Positions 9,730-17,923 of a stretch of 64,000 bases of DNA are shown here, piece by piece. Origin of the DNA: Octadecabacter arcticus 238 (GTDB taxonomy: Bacteria; Pseudomonadota; Alphaproteobacteria; Rhodobacterales; Rhodobacteraceae); the NCBI RefSeq assembly GCF_000155735.2, contig NC_020908.1:2733001-2797000 (forward strand), in the 5' to 3' direction. The notes below the pieces were generated by a model. That model ran no database searches and was not told the DNA's origin. It saw nothing but the letters and a program-made list of their open reading frames with translations. The stretch's first letter is position 1, and every line of letters starts with the position of its first letter. The position numbers and the translations under genes are program-made.

Positions 9730-9816
9730 CTGCGCTGTAGCGACAGACACGCCTCCAACTAACAGGGTAATGGCGAGTACGAGGGAATGCAGGTGGTTCA
9801 TGGCTTGGTCCTTCAT
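9730..9816 (-). pseudogene. 5' stub of an exported protein gene (signal peptide only)
   Basis: From the ATG at 9816 on the minus strand the frame reads MKDQAMNHLHSLVLAITLL, then VGGVSVATAQG. This is a textbook Sec signal peptide with an A-x-A type cleavage site. It then runs straight into antisense IS66 sequence. This looks like the beginning of a secreted or periplasmic protein whose body was lost when the IS66 remnant was joined here. The identity of the lost protein cannot be recovered. Confidence 0.55.
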
Positions 9817-9888
9817 AATGCTTTTTGGAACCTAACCATCCTAATGCCCAGTTGTGAAGGTGGGGGGGGATTCGTCATGGAGGGGCTT

Positions 9889-9957
9889 TGTTGCACAAAT
9901 CGGCTTGAGGTCAGGCTTCCCCTTACCAAGAACGCATTTGCCCTACAGCCTCAGTCT
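9889..9957. mobile_element. Possible solo insertion-sequence end
   Basis: The stretch beginning GGGGCTTTGTTGCACAAATC resembles the terminal sequence of IS5-type elements common in this bacterial group, but no transposase follows. The call rests on memory of such ends and is tentative. Confidence 0.3.
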
Positions 9958-9962
9958 TGAGG

Positions 9963-10185
9963 TACCAAAACAAGGCACTTGCGTCGTGTTTGCAGGCCGC
10001 TAACATATTGTTATTGCAATGATTGCACTCGGACCAAGGTCCTTGGTAAGGCATCGAACCCCTCTTATCGGCACCATTTTTACCTATATCCGTGGATCAA
10101 GTACCTGATTTGCAAGGAACACGGACCGTGGTCCACGGATTTCGCTGCAAGACACTGCAACAATGCTGCTTACGGCCCAAAGCCG
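9963..10185. repeat. Long non-coding repeat Q, copy 1
   Basis: About 223 bp that recur with roughly 90% identity at 45456-45677. Both copies run from TACCAAAACAAGGC through TGTTATTGCAATGATTGCAC and CAAGTACCTGATTTGCAAGG to TTACGGCC-AAAGCCG. They contain the palindrome ACGGACCGTGGTCC. One-base indels between the copies break any shared reading frame, so it is unlikely to be a gene. Confidence 0.75.
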
Positions 10186-10455
10186 ACCTCCAACCATTTT
10201 CGGCGATGCTGCGGTGCGGCCCGTCAGAGCGGACTTTCGCTGCACGTGCGAAATTCGATGATGGGCGAACTCACAGTGTGCGGACTTTGCCGCCGTTCGC
10301 TGCAAGCGCGATTTTCCAACCATTCCGGAGAGCACAACGACACCAAGGGCGGTAGCAGCCATTCGCTGACAGGCTCCGAGGAGCGATGGCTCGCCCCGTA
10401 AATGAACGCTACAGATTGTTCGCACTAGGAACAGATTTGGCCCGACGTTCGCTGC
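10186..10455. repeat. Gene-free stretch with recurring TTCGCTGC motif
   Basis: No convincing gene. The motif TTCGCTG(C/A) recurs at about 10141, 10221, 10294, 10363 and 10445, with intervals of about 70-80 bp. It has the look of decayed copies of the intergenic repeat families seen elsewhere in the window (GCAGCGAA on the other strand). Confidence 0.4.
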
Positions 10456-10658
10456 TAAACCCCAAAAAGGGCTTATTCAACAGGTACGTGTGCATTCGAA
10501 TTGGCAATGGCATCTGGATGAGATTTCCGTAAAGATCAACAGCGAGACGCACTCGCTCTGACGGGCAGTTGATCATGAAGGTGGAGTGCCCGAAAGTTAT
10601 GTGACGAAGCGCCGTGATCGCAAAGCGACATCGAAATTCCTGAGAGAGACTTTCCAAA

Positions 10659-11399
10659 ATGCCTAAAGCTAACGTTGACCCGGACTTAGTAGCTGAACTT
10701 GCGCCAGCTGGAATTCTGCGCGCCGGAATAAACCTGAGCAATTTTCTCCTTGTGACGAGCAAGGCCGAGAATGGTGATCCTGTTGGCGTATCCCCAGATA
10801 TAGCAGCAGAGATTGCACGGCGGCTGGCGGTGGCCGTTGAATACGTTTCCTATCCCGATCCCGGTTCGTTGGCGGACGCCGCCGAGCGAGGCGAGTGGGA
10901 TATCGGAAATATTGGTGCAGAACCTCAGCGCGCAAAGACAATCGAATTCACTGCTGCTTACTGTGAGATCGAGTCGACTTATCTTGTGCCTGCCGGATCG
11001 CCTATTTATTCTATCGATGAGGTTGACCGACCGGGTATCCGCATCTCGACCAAGGGTCGTGCAGCCTATGGGCTTTGGCTTGAGAGTAATCTTATCCATG
11101 CTGAACTGGTGAGTACAGACAGCATCGACGACTCCTTTAAAGTGTTTTTGGAACAGGGGCTTGATGCGCTTGCCGGGTTGCGCCCACGCTTAATTCAGGA
11201 TGTAGCACGTTTGCCGGGAGCCCGTGTGCTTGATGGTCAATTTAGCAAGGTGCAGCAAGCTATTGGGACGCCGCTTGGGAATACAGCGGCGGCATCATGG
11301 CTCTACGACGTGGTTGAAGAGCTCAAGGCATCTGGATTTGTAGCCGGGTTAATCGCAAAGCATGAAGTCAAGGGACTGAGCGTCGCGTCGTGTTCCTGA
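10659..11399 (+). CDS. Solute-binding domain protein (SBP_bac_3 type) without signal peptide
   Basis: 246 residues with the fold of amino-acid-type periplasmic binding proteins. It starts ELAPAGILRAGINLSNF, followed by GVSPDIAAEIARRLAV, AERGEWDIGNIGAEPQR and KTIEFTAAYCEIESTYLVP, which are typical SBP family 3 blocks. There is no hydrophobic leader at the N-terminus, so unless the start is wrong the protein stays in the cytoplasm. No transporter genes adjoin it: repeats lie upstream and an ISAs1 downstream. It may be a soluble relative of such proteins or an orphan gene whose partners were lost through IS activity. Substrate unknown. Confidence 0.72.
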   Translation: MPKANVDPDLVAELAPAGILRAGINLSNFLLVTSKAENGDPVGVSPDIAAEIARRLAVAVEYVSYPDPGSLADAAERGEWDIGNIGAEPQRAKTIEFTAAYCEIESTYLVPAGSPIYSIDEVDRPGIRISTKGRAAYGLWLESNLIHAELVSTDSIDDSFKVFLEQGLDALAGLRPRLIQDVARLPGARVLDGQFSKVQQAIGTPLGNTAAASWLYDVVEELKASGFVAGLIAKHEVKGLSVASCS

Positions 11400-11662
11400 A
11401 GGCGCAAAAGTACTGACTTGGCGTTATTATTTTGGCAGTATTCCAGTCCTTAAGGAGTGTCTGATTAACGTATTCGGTTATTCGTGGGATTGCTCGTCCT
11501 CGCAAACTACCAATCTGGAATCAGAACGTGAATCCTTATCAGGGGATCGTCTGTATAACAAAATCAACTCAATCCGTAATCCGTTCAAGTTGAACCGCGC
11601 GGCTGCTCTGACCGAGTGGAGAGGTATTTTTCAGAAATAAGGGCCAGTAGCACTGTCTTAGC

Positions 11663-12883
11663 CAGGGCAATCGCGTTTGGCTCATGTTGTTGCCAAGTCA
11701 CTGAGAATGCTGCGTAAGAAGGTGGTGTCCCAGCCTGCACGTTTGATTTTTATGGAGAGAGAGCCCTTGGATGTGTCACGCCGGAGGACGTCGAGTGCGC
11801 GGCGACGTAGAACGGCGATGTTGCCGGGACCGTTGTCTTTCCGATTGCGTGCGGCGTCCTCGCGGAAAGACACATCCAACTGCCAATGAAGGGCATTTTC
11901 GATGGCCCAATGGTCGCGGACAGCGGCCAACAGCACCTCAGGTGTGGGAACCCAAGACAGCGCGAAGTAGCGGGTCTCTGAGGTCACCTTTCCGCCCATC
12001 TCTCTGGTCGCCTCGATGCGACCGAACCCCTTGAGGCCAGGGAATTCGTGGTATTCTGCCAATGCCTTAGCCGATACCACGACCGCCTTACGGGTTTCTT
12101 TTCTTCCATGGCCGGTATTTTCCGTAACGGCTGTTGGATCGCTTTTGTGCCCCTTGCTGAAACATCCACGGGCGTCAGACAACAGGGATTCCTGGTTACC
12201 CTTGAGGGCGAGGCACCAATCACCGCCGCCTGCGTTGATTGCGGCAACCGTGCGGCGGTTGCAATGTAATGCATCACCGGTGACCACCTTGCCCCGCAGA
12301 TCGATCAACTCAAGCGCCTCTATGGCCGCGCTGAGTTCTGTGCCTCGGTCGGCAGGTACTGTCGCCAACGTCAGGCGCAGCCGCGAGGCATAGGCTGAGA
12401 CCATCATGCGGGTCCGTGCGCTTTCGCCCGGGTCGCGCGCACCCCGTAACGCTTTGCCGTCAATCGCGATGATATCACCGTCTTTGAGGAGCTTGGTCAC
12501 ATCGGCAAGTACCTTACTGAAGGCCGCATCGAGTGCCTTCGGGTCGATGATCCGGAAGACCTCCGAGAAGGTATCATGCGATGGAATGGCATGCTTGAGT
12601 TTCAGGAAGTTCCTGAAAAGGCTCTCTTTTGCACGGCCAAATGCGGCCATCTCGGCGCAGGAGGTCGATCCACATAAGACCGACACGAAGGCGATAACGA
12701 GCAGTTCACCAAGGTCGTGGCGCACGTTACTGGCGCGCGGATCAGGAACTTCGTCGAAGGCGGATAGAAAAATATGCATGGCGATGAGCACCCGATGAGA
12801 ACAACCACCCATCCAGAATCCATCCCGCCATCACCTGCAAGAGCAATCCTTTACTCACTCAGTTCCAAACGCGATTCCCCTGC
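11663..12883 (-). mobile_element. Intact ISAs1-family insertion sequence with 10-bp target duplication
   Basis: 1221 bp bounded by 18-bp inverted repeats, CAGGGCAATCGCGTTTGG at 11663-11680 and CCAAACGCGATTCCCCTG at 12866-12883 (one mismatch). It is flanked on both sides by CTGTCTTAGC (11653-11662 and 12884-12893), a clean 10-bp duplication as expected for ISAs1. Intact ends, intact transposase and identical flanks point to a recent insertion into the intergenic space downstream of the lyase gene at 12961. Confidence 0.93.
11682..12779 (-). CDS. ISAs1 family transposase
   Basis: DDE transposase that cuts and moves the surrounding element. From the ATG at 12779 (MHIFLSAFDEVPDPRASNVRH) the protein has 365 residues, normal for the family. 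It carries the ISAs1 blocks DGKALRGARD, VTGDALHCNRRT and DHWAIENALHWQLDVSFRED, containing the acidic residues. The reading frame is open 33 bases further upstream, but the family start matches MHIF. The frame has no defects. Confidence 0.93.
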   Translation of the reverse strand: MHIFLSAFDEVPDPRASNVRHDLGELLVIAFVSVLCGSTSCAEMAAFGRAKESLFRNFLKLKHAIPSHDTFSEVFRIIDPKALDAAFSKVLADVTKLLKDGDIIAIDGKALRGARDPGESARTRMMVSAYASRLRLTLATVPADRGTELSAAIEALELIDLRGKVVTGDALHCNRRTVAAINAGGGDWCLALKGNQESLLSDARGCFSKGHKSDPTAVTENTGHGRKETRKAVVVSAKALAEYHEFPGLKGFGRIEATREMGGKVTSETRYFALSWVPTPEVLLAAVRDHWAIENALHWQLDVSFREDAARNRKDNGPGNIAVLRRRALDVLRRDTSKGSLSIKIKRAGWDTTFLRSILSDLATT

Positions 12884-12960
12884 TGTCTTAGCGGAGAAGG
12901 GTTTTAGTTCCTTTGACGCCACCCGCAATCAATTTCTTCAACAAAAAAATGAAGGGGGCT

Positions 12961-13839
12961 TTAGCTGTAGCGTTCCGATTCCTGAAGAAGAGCCGCAAGG
13001 CCGACGACGTCGTTGAGGCCATCAAAATCCGTCATCCGATCGCGGAACGCCGCATTGGATCCCGTGGTCATCAGACTTTCATAATAGATGCGAGCATGAT
13101 GGCTGAGCGCGCGGGCGATACCACCGGGGAAGATCACGATACGAAAGCCGAGTGCGAACAGATCGTCGGCAGAGGCAAGCGGGGTTTGCCCACCTTCTAC
13201 CATGTTCGCCACAAGCGGCACACGCTTTCCGAAATGCTGACCGATCTCGGCCAATTGGGCCCTGTCGGCTGGCGCCTCGATGAACAGGATATCGGCCCCG
13301 GCCTCGAGATAGCCTTCGGCGCGCAGCATGGCCGCCTCGAACCCCTCGACAGCGATTGCGTCCGTGCGGGCGATGACTAGCGGGCCATCGGCGGAACGCG
13401 CTGCACACGCCGCAGTGATCTTGCCCTGCATTTCGGCCTTCGAGACAAGGCGTTTGCCTGCCAGATGGCCACACCGTTTCGGGAATTCCTGGTCTTCTAG
13501 CTGGATCGCAGCCACGCCGGCACGCTCGTAAAGCCGCATCGTGCGCTGCGTGTTTAGCGCATTGCCAAAGCCGGTATCGCCATCCGCTATCAAAGGCACC
13601 TGCAAGCGGTCCGCAATGCAGGAAATCGTCTCGGCCATCTCAGTTACGGACACGAGCCCGAGATCGGGTCGGCCAAGTCGCGAATAGGCCACGGCAGCGC
13701 CCGAGACATACAGGCATGAAAACCCTGCCTGACTGGCAATCAGCGCGGTCAGCGCATCATATACACCAGGGGCGACAACACCTTGGCCGGGCTTCTGAAT
13801 CATGTCGGCAAATGATCTGTTTCTAGGGGTCTCGGTCAT
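12961..13839 (-). CDS. PEP mutase/isocitrate lyase superfamily lyase
   Basis: Carbon-carbon lyase of the ICL/PEP-mutase superfamily, which cleaves 2-hydroxy di- or tricarboxylates or oxaloacetate-like acids. The 292-residue protein has DGDTGFGNALN (metal-binding region), AIQLEDQEFPKRCGHLAGK with the superfamily KxCGH signature, and VIARTDAIAVEGF. The ATG at 13839 follows GGAGG and is preferred over the frame opening at 13860. It starts just after the gntR stop on the same strand, so the two are co-transcribed and divergent from tctCBA-leuCD-like genes. Plausible substrates are dimethylmalate- or methylisocitrate-like acids; the sequence alone does not decide. Confidence 0.85.
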   Translation of the reverse strand: MTETPRNRSFADMIQKPGQGVVAPGVYDALTALIASQAGFSCLYVSGAAVAYSRLGRPDLGLVSVTEMAETISCIADRLQVPLIADGDTGFGNALNTQRTMRLYERAGVAAIQLEDQEFPKRCGHLAGKRLVSKAEMQGKITAACAARSADGPLVIARTDAIAVEGFEAAMLRAEGYLEAGADILFIEAPADRAQLAEIGQHFGKRVPLVANMVEGGQTPLASADDLFALGFRIVIFPGGIARALSHHARIYYESLMTTGSNAAFRDRMTDFDGLNDVVGLAALLQESERYS

Positions 13840-13843
13840 CCGA

Positions 13844-14641
13844 TTAGCTCCTCCATACACGTCGGCCGTCGAAATCAGTGCGCTGTATGTCCATCTTGTG
13901 TTCGTAAGTGTCCGGACGGTAATTTGCTGTCACCATTTCGATGCAGCGTCCGGTGCGATCGCGCACGATGCGGTTGATGCCAAGCAGCGCGTCGCCCGGT
14001 TCGATCCCGAGAAGGTGCGCCACATCTGGCTCTGCAAGGCGTGCCGTGATCGTCTGCTCGGCCGATACGGCCTCGTGGCCTGCGCGCTCCAGCAAAAGCA
14101 AGAGCGGCGTCTCGGTTAGGTCCTCGGCAGTGTATGCGTGCCCGATCTCGTCGGGGACATGGGTGATGAGGTACGAAAATGGACGCCCTGAATAGTAACG
14201 CACCCGTGCGACGCGCTGCACAATCGCACGCTCGTGCAATTCCATCTGTGCTGCGACGGGAACCGGCGCGGGAACATATTCAAACGAGATTACCTCGACT
14301 TGCGTGCGCAGGCCCATCGCGATTAGGTTCTCGATCGTGCCGGACAGGGAGGCCGACACCATCGGATCAGCGGCCCGTGAGTTCACGAAAGTACCCCGAC
14401 CCGGCTGGCGATCGATTACGCCCTCACGCTCAAAACGATCCAGCGCCCTGCGCACAGTGATACGTGAGACGCCAAATTCGCGTGTCAGCGCTTCCTCTGT
14501 GGGAAAGTCTCGGTCGTACATAAATACGCCGTCCCGGATGCGCTGTTGGAGCACCAAATATATTTGGTGATACTTAGGCTGTAGCGAGCGCGCAGCCAAC
14601 GACGCCCCGACAATCCCCACCTGACTTTCATTACCTGTCAC
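13844..14641 (-). CDS. GntR/HutC-type transcriptional regulator (UTRA domain)
   Basis: 265-residue DNA-binding regulator. It has an N-terminal winged helix (QQRIRDGVFMYDRDFPTEEA, then TREFGVSRITVRRALDRFER) followed by GRGTFV and a C-terminal UTRA ligand domain (SYLITHVPDEIG; GIEPGDALLGINRIV). It is divergent from tctC and upstream of the lyase gene, so it most likely controls both arms in response to a carboxylate effector. The 150-bp divergent region contains an inverted repeat that could be its operator. The effector is unknown. Confidence 0.9.
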   Translation of the reverse strand: MTGNESQVGIVGASLAARSLQPKYHQIYLVLQQRIRDGVFMYDRDFPTEEALTREFGVSRITVRRALDRFEREGVIDRQPGRGTFVNSRAADPMVSASLSGTIENLIAMGLRTQVEVISFEYVPAPVPVAAQMELHERAIVQRVARVRYYSGRPFSYLITHVPDEIGHAYTAEDLTETPLLLLLERAGHEAVSAEQTITARLAEPDVAHLLGIEPGDALLGINRIVRDRTGRCIEMVTANYRPDTYEHKMDIQRTDFDGRRVWRS

Positions 14642-14709
14642 TGCACATTTCCCGCAATATATCAGTTGCCTTCCTAAAGGGTTCAGACGCTCCGTTCAAG
14701 TGAAATGTA

Positions 14710-14727
14710 TTATTGACATGACAATAA
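14710..14727. promoter_or_regulatory. Candidate GntR operator in the gntR-tctC divergent region
   Basis: Perfect inverted repeat TTATTG-ACATGA-CAATAA. It overlaps a TTGACA hexamer and lies about 70 bp before tctC and gntR. Assignment to the GntR regulator is by position and symmetry only. Confidence 0.45.
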
Positions 14728-14791
14728 GTCTATGCTTCGATCTTAATGTCATGCGGCAGAGAAGTCGCAGTTTCAGATTGGGAGGAATAGA

Positions 14792-15811
14792 ATGAATATT
14801 TTTGATGGAATGCTTGGGGGCGCGACCGGTAAAATGCGCCGGATCGCAGCCATGAGCTTGTTTGCCACCCTTGCTCTAGGGGCGGCACCTGTTGTCGCGC
14901 AGGACGGCTGGCCAGATCAGCCAATCACGATTGTAGTGCCCTTTAATGCGGGCGGCAGTGCCGACCGCATGGCACGCACGCTGGCCGGTCCACTTGGTGA
15001 ACAACTGGGTCAGCCGGTCACGGTGGAGAACCGTCCCGGCGGCTCGGGCGGGCTCGGTGCCACTTGGGTGGCGCAGCAGCCGGTAGACGGAAACACGTTG
15101 CTGCTGATGCAAGCCACACCTTATCTCGCCAACGCGATCTTGGTCGGCGGCGCGCCGATTGTGTGGGAGGATTTCAGTTTCCTCAATGCGCAATGGGACG
15201 ACTACGCCATTGTCGCCGTTCACCAAGACAGCGCCTATCAAGATTTCGGTGATCTGGTCGAGGGGATGCGCCAGCCCGGCGAGGTATCTTCGGGCATTAT
15301 TTACGGAAATGGTGGCCACCTACAGACAATTTTGTTCATGGATGCACTCGAGATACCGCGCGACAACGTGCGCTTCGTCACCTACGATGGCGGGTCTCCG
15401 CTGCGTGCTGCTCTTGCGGGCAACCAGGTTGATTTCGAAGTGCTTGCCGCACGTGGGGCTGCCAGCATCATGGACAGTTTGCGCGTGCTTGCGATCGTCG
15501 CAACAGGTGATCCCGATGGGATGGGGGCACCGCCGCTGAATGATGCGCTGGCAGAGTTGGGTGGCGATAGCCTGCCGTTGATCGGTGGCAACGTGTCTGG
15601 ACTGCTGGTTCACAGCGCCCTGCGCACGGATCATCCGGACCGCTTTGATGCAATCGTGGCCGCCTATGAAGCAGTCGTGACCAGCGAGGCCTACCAAGCC
15701 GCTGCGGCAGAAGCGGGCGTTGGAGCGGATTGGCGCGGGCCTGAGCAAAGCCAGGCCATGGCTGATGATGCCTACTTGGCGCTTGAGGCCCTGGCCGGCG
15801 CAATCGACTGA
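14792..15811 (+). CDS. tctC: Tripartite tricarboxylate transporter (TTT) periplasmic binding protein, Bug family
   Basis: High-affinity periplasmic receptor that delivers carboxylates to the TctAB membrane complex. It has a signal peptide near residues 15-37 (MRRIAAMSLFATLALGAAPV, then VAQ), then WPDQPITIVVPFNAGGSADRMAR and ENRPGGSGGLGATWVAQQPVDG, the hallmark Bug-family loops that bind the carboxylates. The ATG at 14792 follows GGGAGG. It is the first gene of a seven-gene plus-strand operon and is followed by a stable hairpin before tctB. The ligand is unknown; the downstream enzymes suggest a C5-C6 dicarboxylate. Confidence 0.92.
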   Translation: MNIFDGMLGGATGKMRRIAAMSLFATLALGAAPVVAQDGWPDQPITIVVPFNAGGSADRMARTLAGPLGEQLGQPVTVENRPGGSGGLGATWVAQQPVDGNTLLLMQATPYLANAILVGGAPIVWEDFSFLNAQWDDYAIVAVHQDSAYQDFGDLVEGMRQPGEVSSGIIYGNGGHLQTILFMDALEIPRDNVRFVTYDGGSPLRAALAGNQVDFEVLAARGAASIMDSLRVLAIVATGDPDGMGAPPLNDALAELGGDSLPLIGGNVSGLLVHSALRTDHPDRFDAIVAAYEAVVTSEAYQAAAAEAGVGADWRGPEQSQAMADDAYLALEALAGAID

Positions 15812-15824
15812 CTTACACAGTTCT

Positions 15825-15855
15825 GAGCGGGGCGACTGTCATAGCCGCCCCGCTC
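15825..15855 (+). terminator. Intercistronic hairpin between tctC and tctB
   Basis: GAGCGGGGCG and CGCCCCGCTC form a perfect 10-bp stem with an 11-nt loop and no U-run. Such a stem after a binding-protein gene commonly stabilises the upstream mRNA or causes partial termination, so more receptor than membrane subunit is made. Confidence 0.6.
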
Positions 15856-15909
15856 CCATCTGGTCTGTCGCCCAAAGATGCGGCCTCACCTTTGATCAGG
15901 ATCACGAAC

Positions 15910-16407
15910 ATGAATTTGCGCCAAACCGCTGACACAGACGCCAATACAGACCCAAAGACACCGCGCAGCCGCATCCCCGTAGGGGCGCTGTTTTTTGGAG
16001 TGTTTCTTGCCCTCGCGATGGGCGCCTATGCCTGGAGCATATTGGACGCTGCGCGCCGGACGACCGACTGGATTTTAATCCTGCCCGTGGCCGGGATCGG
16101 GATTCTTGCCCTCGCTTTTGCGATCATCGACGACCTGCGACAGGGTCGGCGAGGGCGAGAGCCCACAATCGGCGAAGGCGACGCCCGCATTGGGGCTGCA
16201 CTTGTCGTCCTTGTTTTGGGGTTTGCAGGCGCATCACCTTGGCTGGGGTTCGACATCGCCACGGCTGTTTTCATCGCGCTGGCCCTGATCCTTCAGGGTG
16301 AACGTCGTCCCTTGGTCGTGGTGCCCATGGCGGTGCTGACCGCGGGTGTGCTTGTCTACCTTTTCAAGAGTGTCCTGGGCGTCCCCATCCCCTCCAGCAT
16401 AATTTGA
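15910..16407 (+). CDS. tctB: TTT small membrane subunit TctB
   Basis: Small membrane partner of TctA. The 165-residue protein has four hydrophobic segments (GALFFGVFLALAMGAYAWSI; ILILPVAGIGILALAFAII; IGAALVVLVLGFAG; VVVPMAVLTAGVLVYLF), as expected for TctB. The ATG at 15910 lies 8-9 bases after AGGA and is preferred to a TTG start at 15892. It lies 7 bp before tctA. Confidence 0.88.
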   Translation: MNLRQTADTDANTDPKTPRSRIPVGALFFGVFLALAMGAYAWSILDAARRTTDWILILPVAGIGILALAFAIIDDLRQGRRGREPTIGEGDARIGAALVVLVLGFAGASPWLGFDIATAVFIALALILQGERRPLVVVPMAVLTAGVLVYLFKSVLGVPIPSSII

Positions 16408-16414
16408 GGCCGAC

Positions 16415-17923
16415 ATGATAGACTACGACGCATTTTGGAGCGCAATCAGCCTGCTGTCGGGGGATCCGATGGCGTGGCTGGTGGTGGTGCCCGGCATAAT
16501 CATCGGCCTGGTCTTCGGCTCTGTGCCGGGCCTATCCATTTCCATCGCTATGGCCGTTTTTCTGCCTGCAACGCTCTACATGGACTTTCTGCCTGCGATC
16601 TTGTTCCTGACGGCCATTTTCACCGGCGGTGGGTTTGGCGGAGCGATCCCCGCCATCCTCATGAACATTCCCGGCACGTCTGCGGCCGTGGCGACCGCGT
16701 TCGACGGCTACCCGATGTCGCAACAGGGCAAACACGGCGAGGCGCTTGGGATTGGACTTGTCGCATCCGTCGTAGGCACGTTTATTGGCTACGCCTTTCT
16801 GATTGTCATCGTCGACTCGGTCGCTGACTTGGTCCTGCGCCTTGGCCCGACTGAGATGCTGGTGATCGCAACTTGGGGATTGCTGCTGATCGCGATCCTG
16901 AACGATTCCACATTCGCCAAAGGGCTTGCCGCTGGTGCGCTTGGTCTGCTGGTCTCCACGGTTGGCTATTCTAATACCGGAATGATGCGCGGGACGTTCG
17001 ATAGTTTCTATCTTCTTGATGGCATTCCCGCGATTCCGGCTTTGATCGGGCTATTTGCGGCGGCGGAGCTGTTCGGTCTTGCGGGGCGCGATTACATTAT
17101 CCGAGACGCGGATCTGCGCCGGGTGCGCATGAGCTCGATCCTGAAGGGTGTTGTTTTTGCCTTGCGTCAACCACTGGCGATCCTGCGCGGCAGTGCCATT
17201 GGCACGATGATCGGCATCGTTCCCGGAGTGGGCGCTAGTGTGGCGAACCTAGCATCATATGCCATTGCCCGTCGCAAGACGCCCGAGCGGTTTGGCAAGG
17301 GCGAGCCGCTGGGTGTCATAGCTTCGGAATCGGCCAATTCCAGTTCTGAGGGCGGCGGCATGGTCACGTTGCTGGCGCTTGGAATTCCGGGCGGTGCGGG
17401 CACGGCGATCCTGCTGGGGGCCTTCGCGATGCACAATGTGGCAGGCGGACCGCGCTTCATTGCCGAGCAGACTGATGTGGTCTATGCCCTGATCCTTGGC
17501 AACATGGCGCAAACGCTTGTTCTAATGATTGTTGGGCTGGGGTTCATATTTCTGTCAGGCTACATCGTACGGACCCCATTGCGCTTCCTCATTCCCATCG
17601 TGATTGCGATCTCGATGATGGGGGCCTTCGCGCTCACCGGAAGCATGGTCGGACCGCTGACTGTCGCAGGTGCCGGAGCGTTGGGCTGGCTGATGAAACG
17701 CTACCGCTACCCAGTGACCGCGACGGTCGTCGGCCTGTTGGTCGGAGGGCTGGCCGAGGGAGAGCTAGTAAGGTCTTGGCAGATCTCAGGCGGCGATCCG
17801 ACTTTTGTGCTCGAACGCCCGATAACACTAGCCCTTTTGGCTATCATGGCCGTGTCGATGTTGCCCGCACTCATACGCTGGGCACGGCGACGCAGTGGCC
17901 CGAAAACGGAAACAGCGAAATGA
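16415..17923 (+). CDS. tctA: TTT large permease subunit TctA
   Basis: Main membrane channel of the tripartite tricarboxylate transporter, probably driven by the proton or sodium gradient. 502 residues with about twelve membrane segments and the two internal repeats of the family. Family landmarks are VPGIIIGLVFGSVPGLSIS, GGGFGGAIPAILMNIPGT, GMIPGVG-like GTMIGIVPGVGASVANLASY and TLLALGIPGGAGTAILLGAF. Its stop overlaps the start of the next gene by four bases, tying transport to the hydratase genes. Confidence 0.94.
   Translation: MIDYDAFWSAISLLSGDPMAWLVVVPGIIIGLVFGSVPGLSISIAMAVFLPATLYMDFLPAILFLTAIFTGGGFGGAIPAILMNIPGTSAAVATAFDGYPMSQQGKHGEALGIGLVASVVGTFIGYAFLIVIVDSVADLVLRLGPTEMLVIATWGLLLIAILNDSTFAKGLAAGALGLLVSTVGYSNTGMMRGTFDSFYLLDGIPAIPALIGLFAAAELFGLAGRDYIIRDADLRRVRMSSILKGVVFALRQPLAILRGSAIGTMIGIVPGVGASVANLASYAIARRKTPERFGKGEPLGVIASESANSSSEGGGMVTLLALGIPGGAGTAILLGAFAMHNVAGGPRFIAEQTDVVYALILGNMAQTLVLMIVGLGFIFLSGYIVRTPLRFLIPIVIAISMMGAFALTGSMVGPLTVAGAGALGWLMKRYRYPVTATVVGLLVGGLAEGELVRSWQISGGDPTFVLERPITLALLAIMAVSMLPALIRWARRRSGPKTETAK

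Noticed and set aside
9963..10185. Repeat Q as a protein-coding gene
   Set aside because: The two copies differ by one-base indels that break every common frame, and no start with a ribosome site is present.
17776..17920. Upstream start of the LeuC-like gene inside tctA
   Set aside because: The additional residues are an out-of-frame reading of tctA; the ATGA overlap at 17920 gives the normal family N-terminus.
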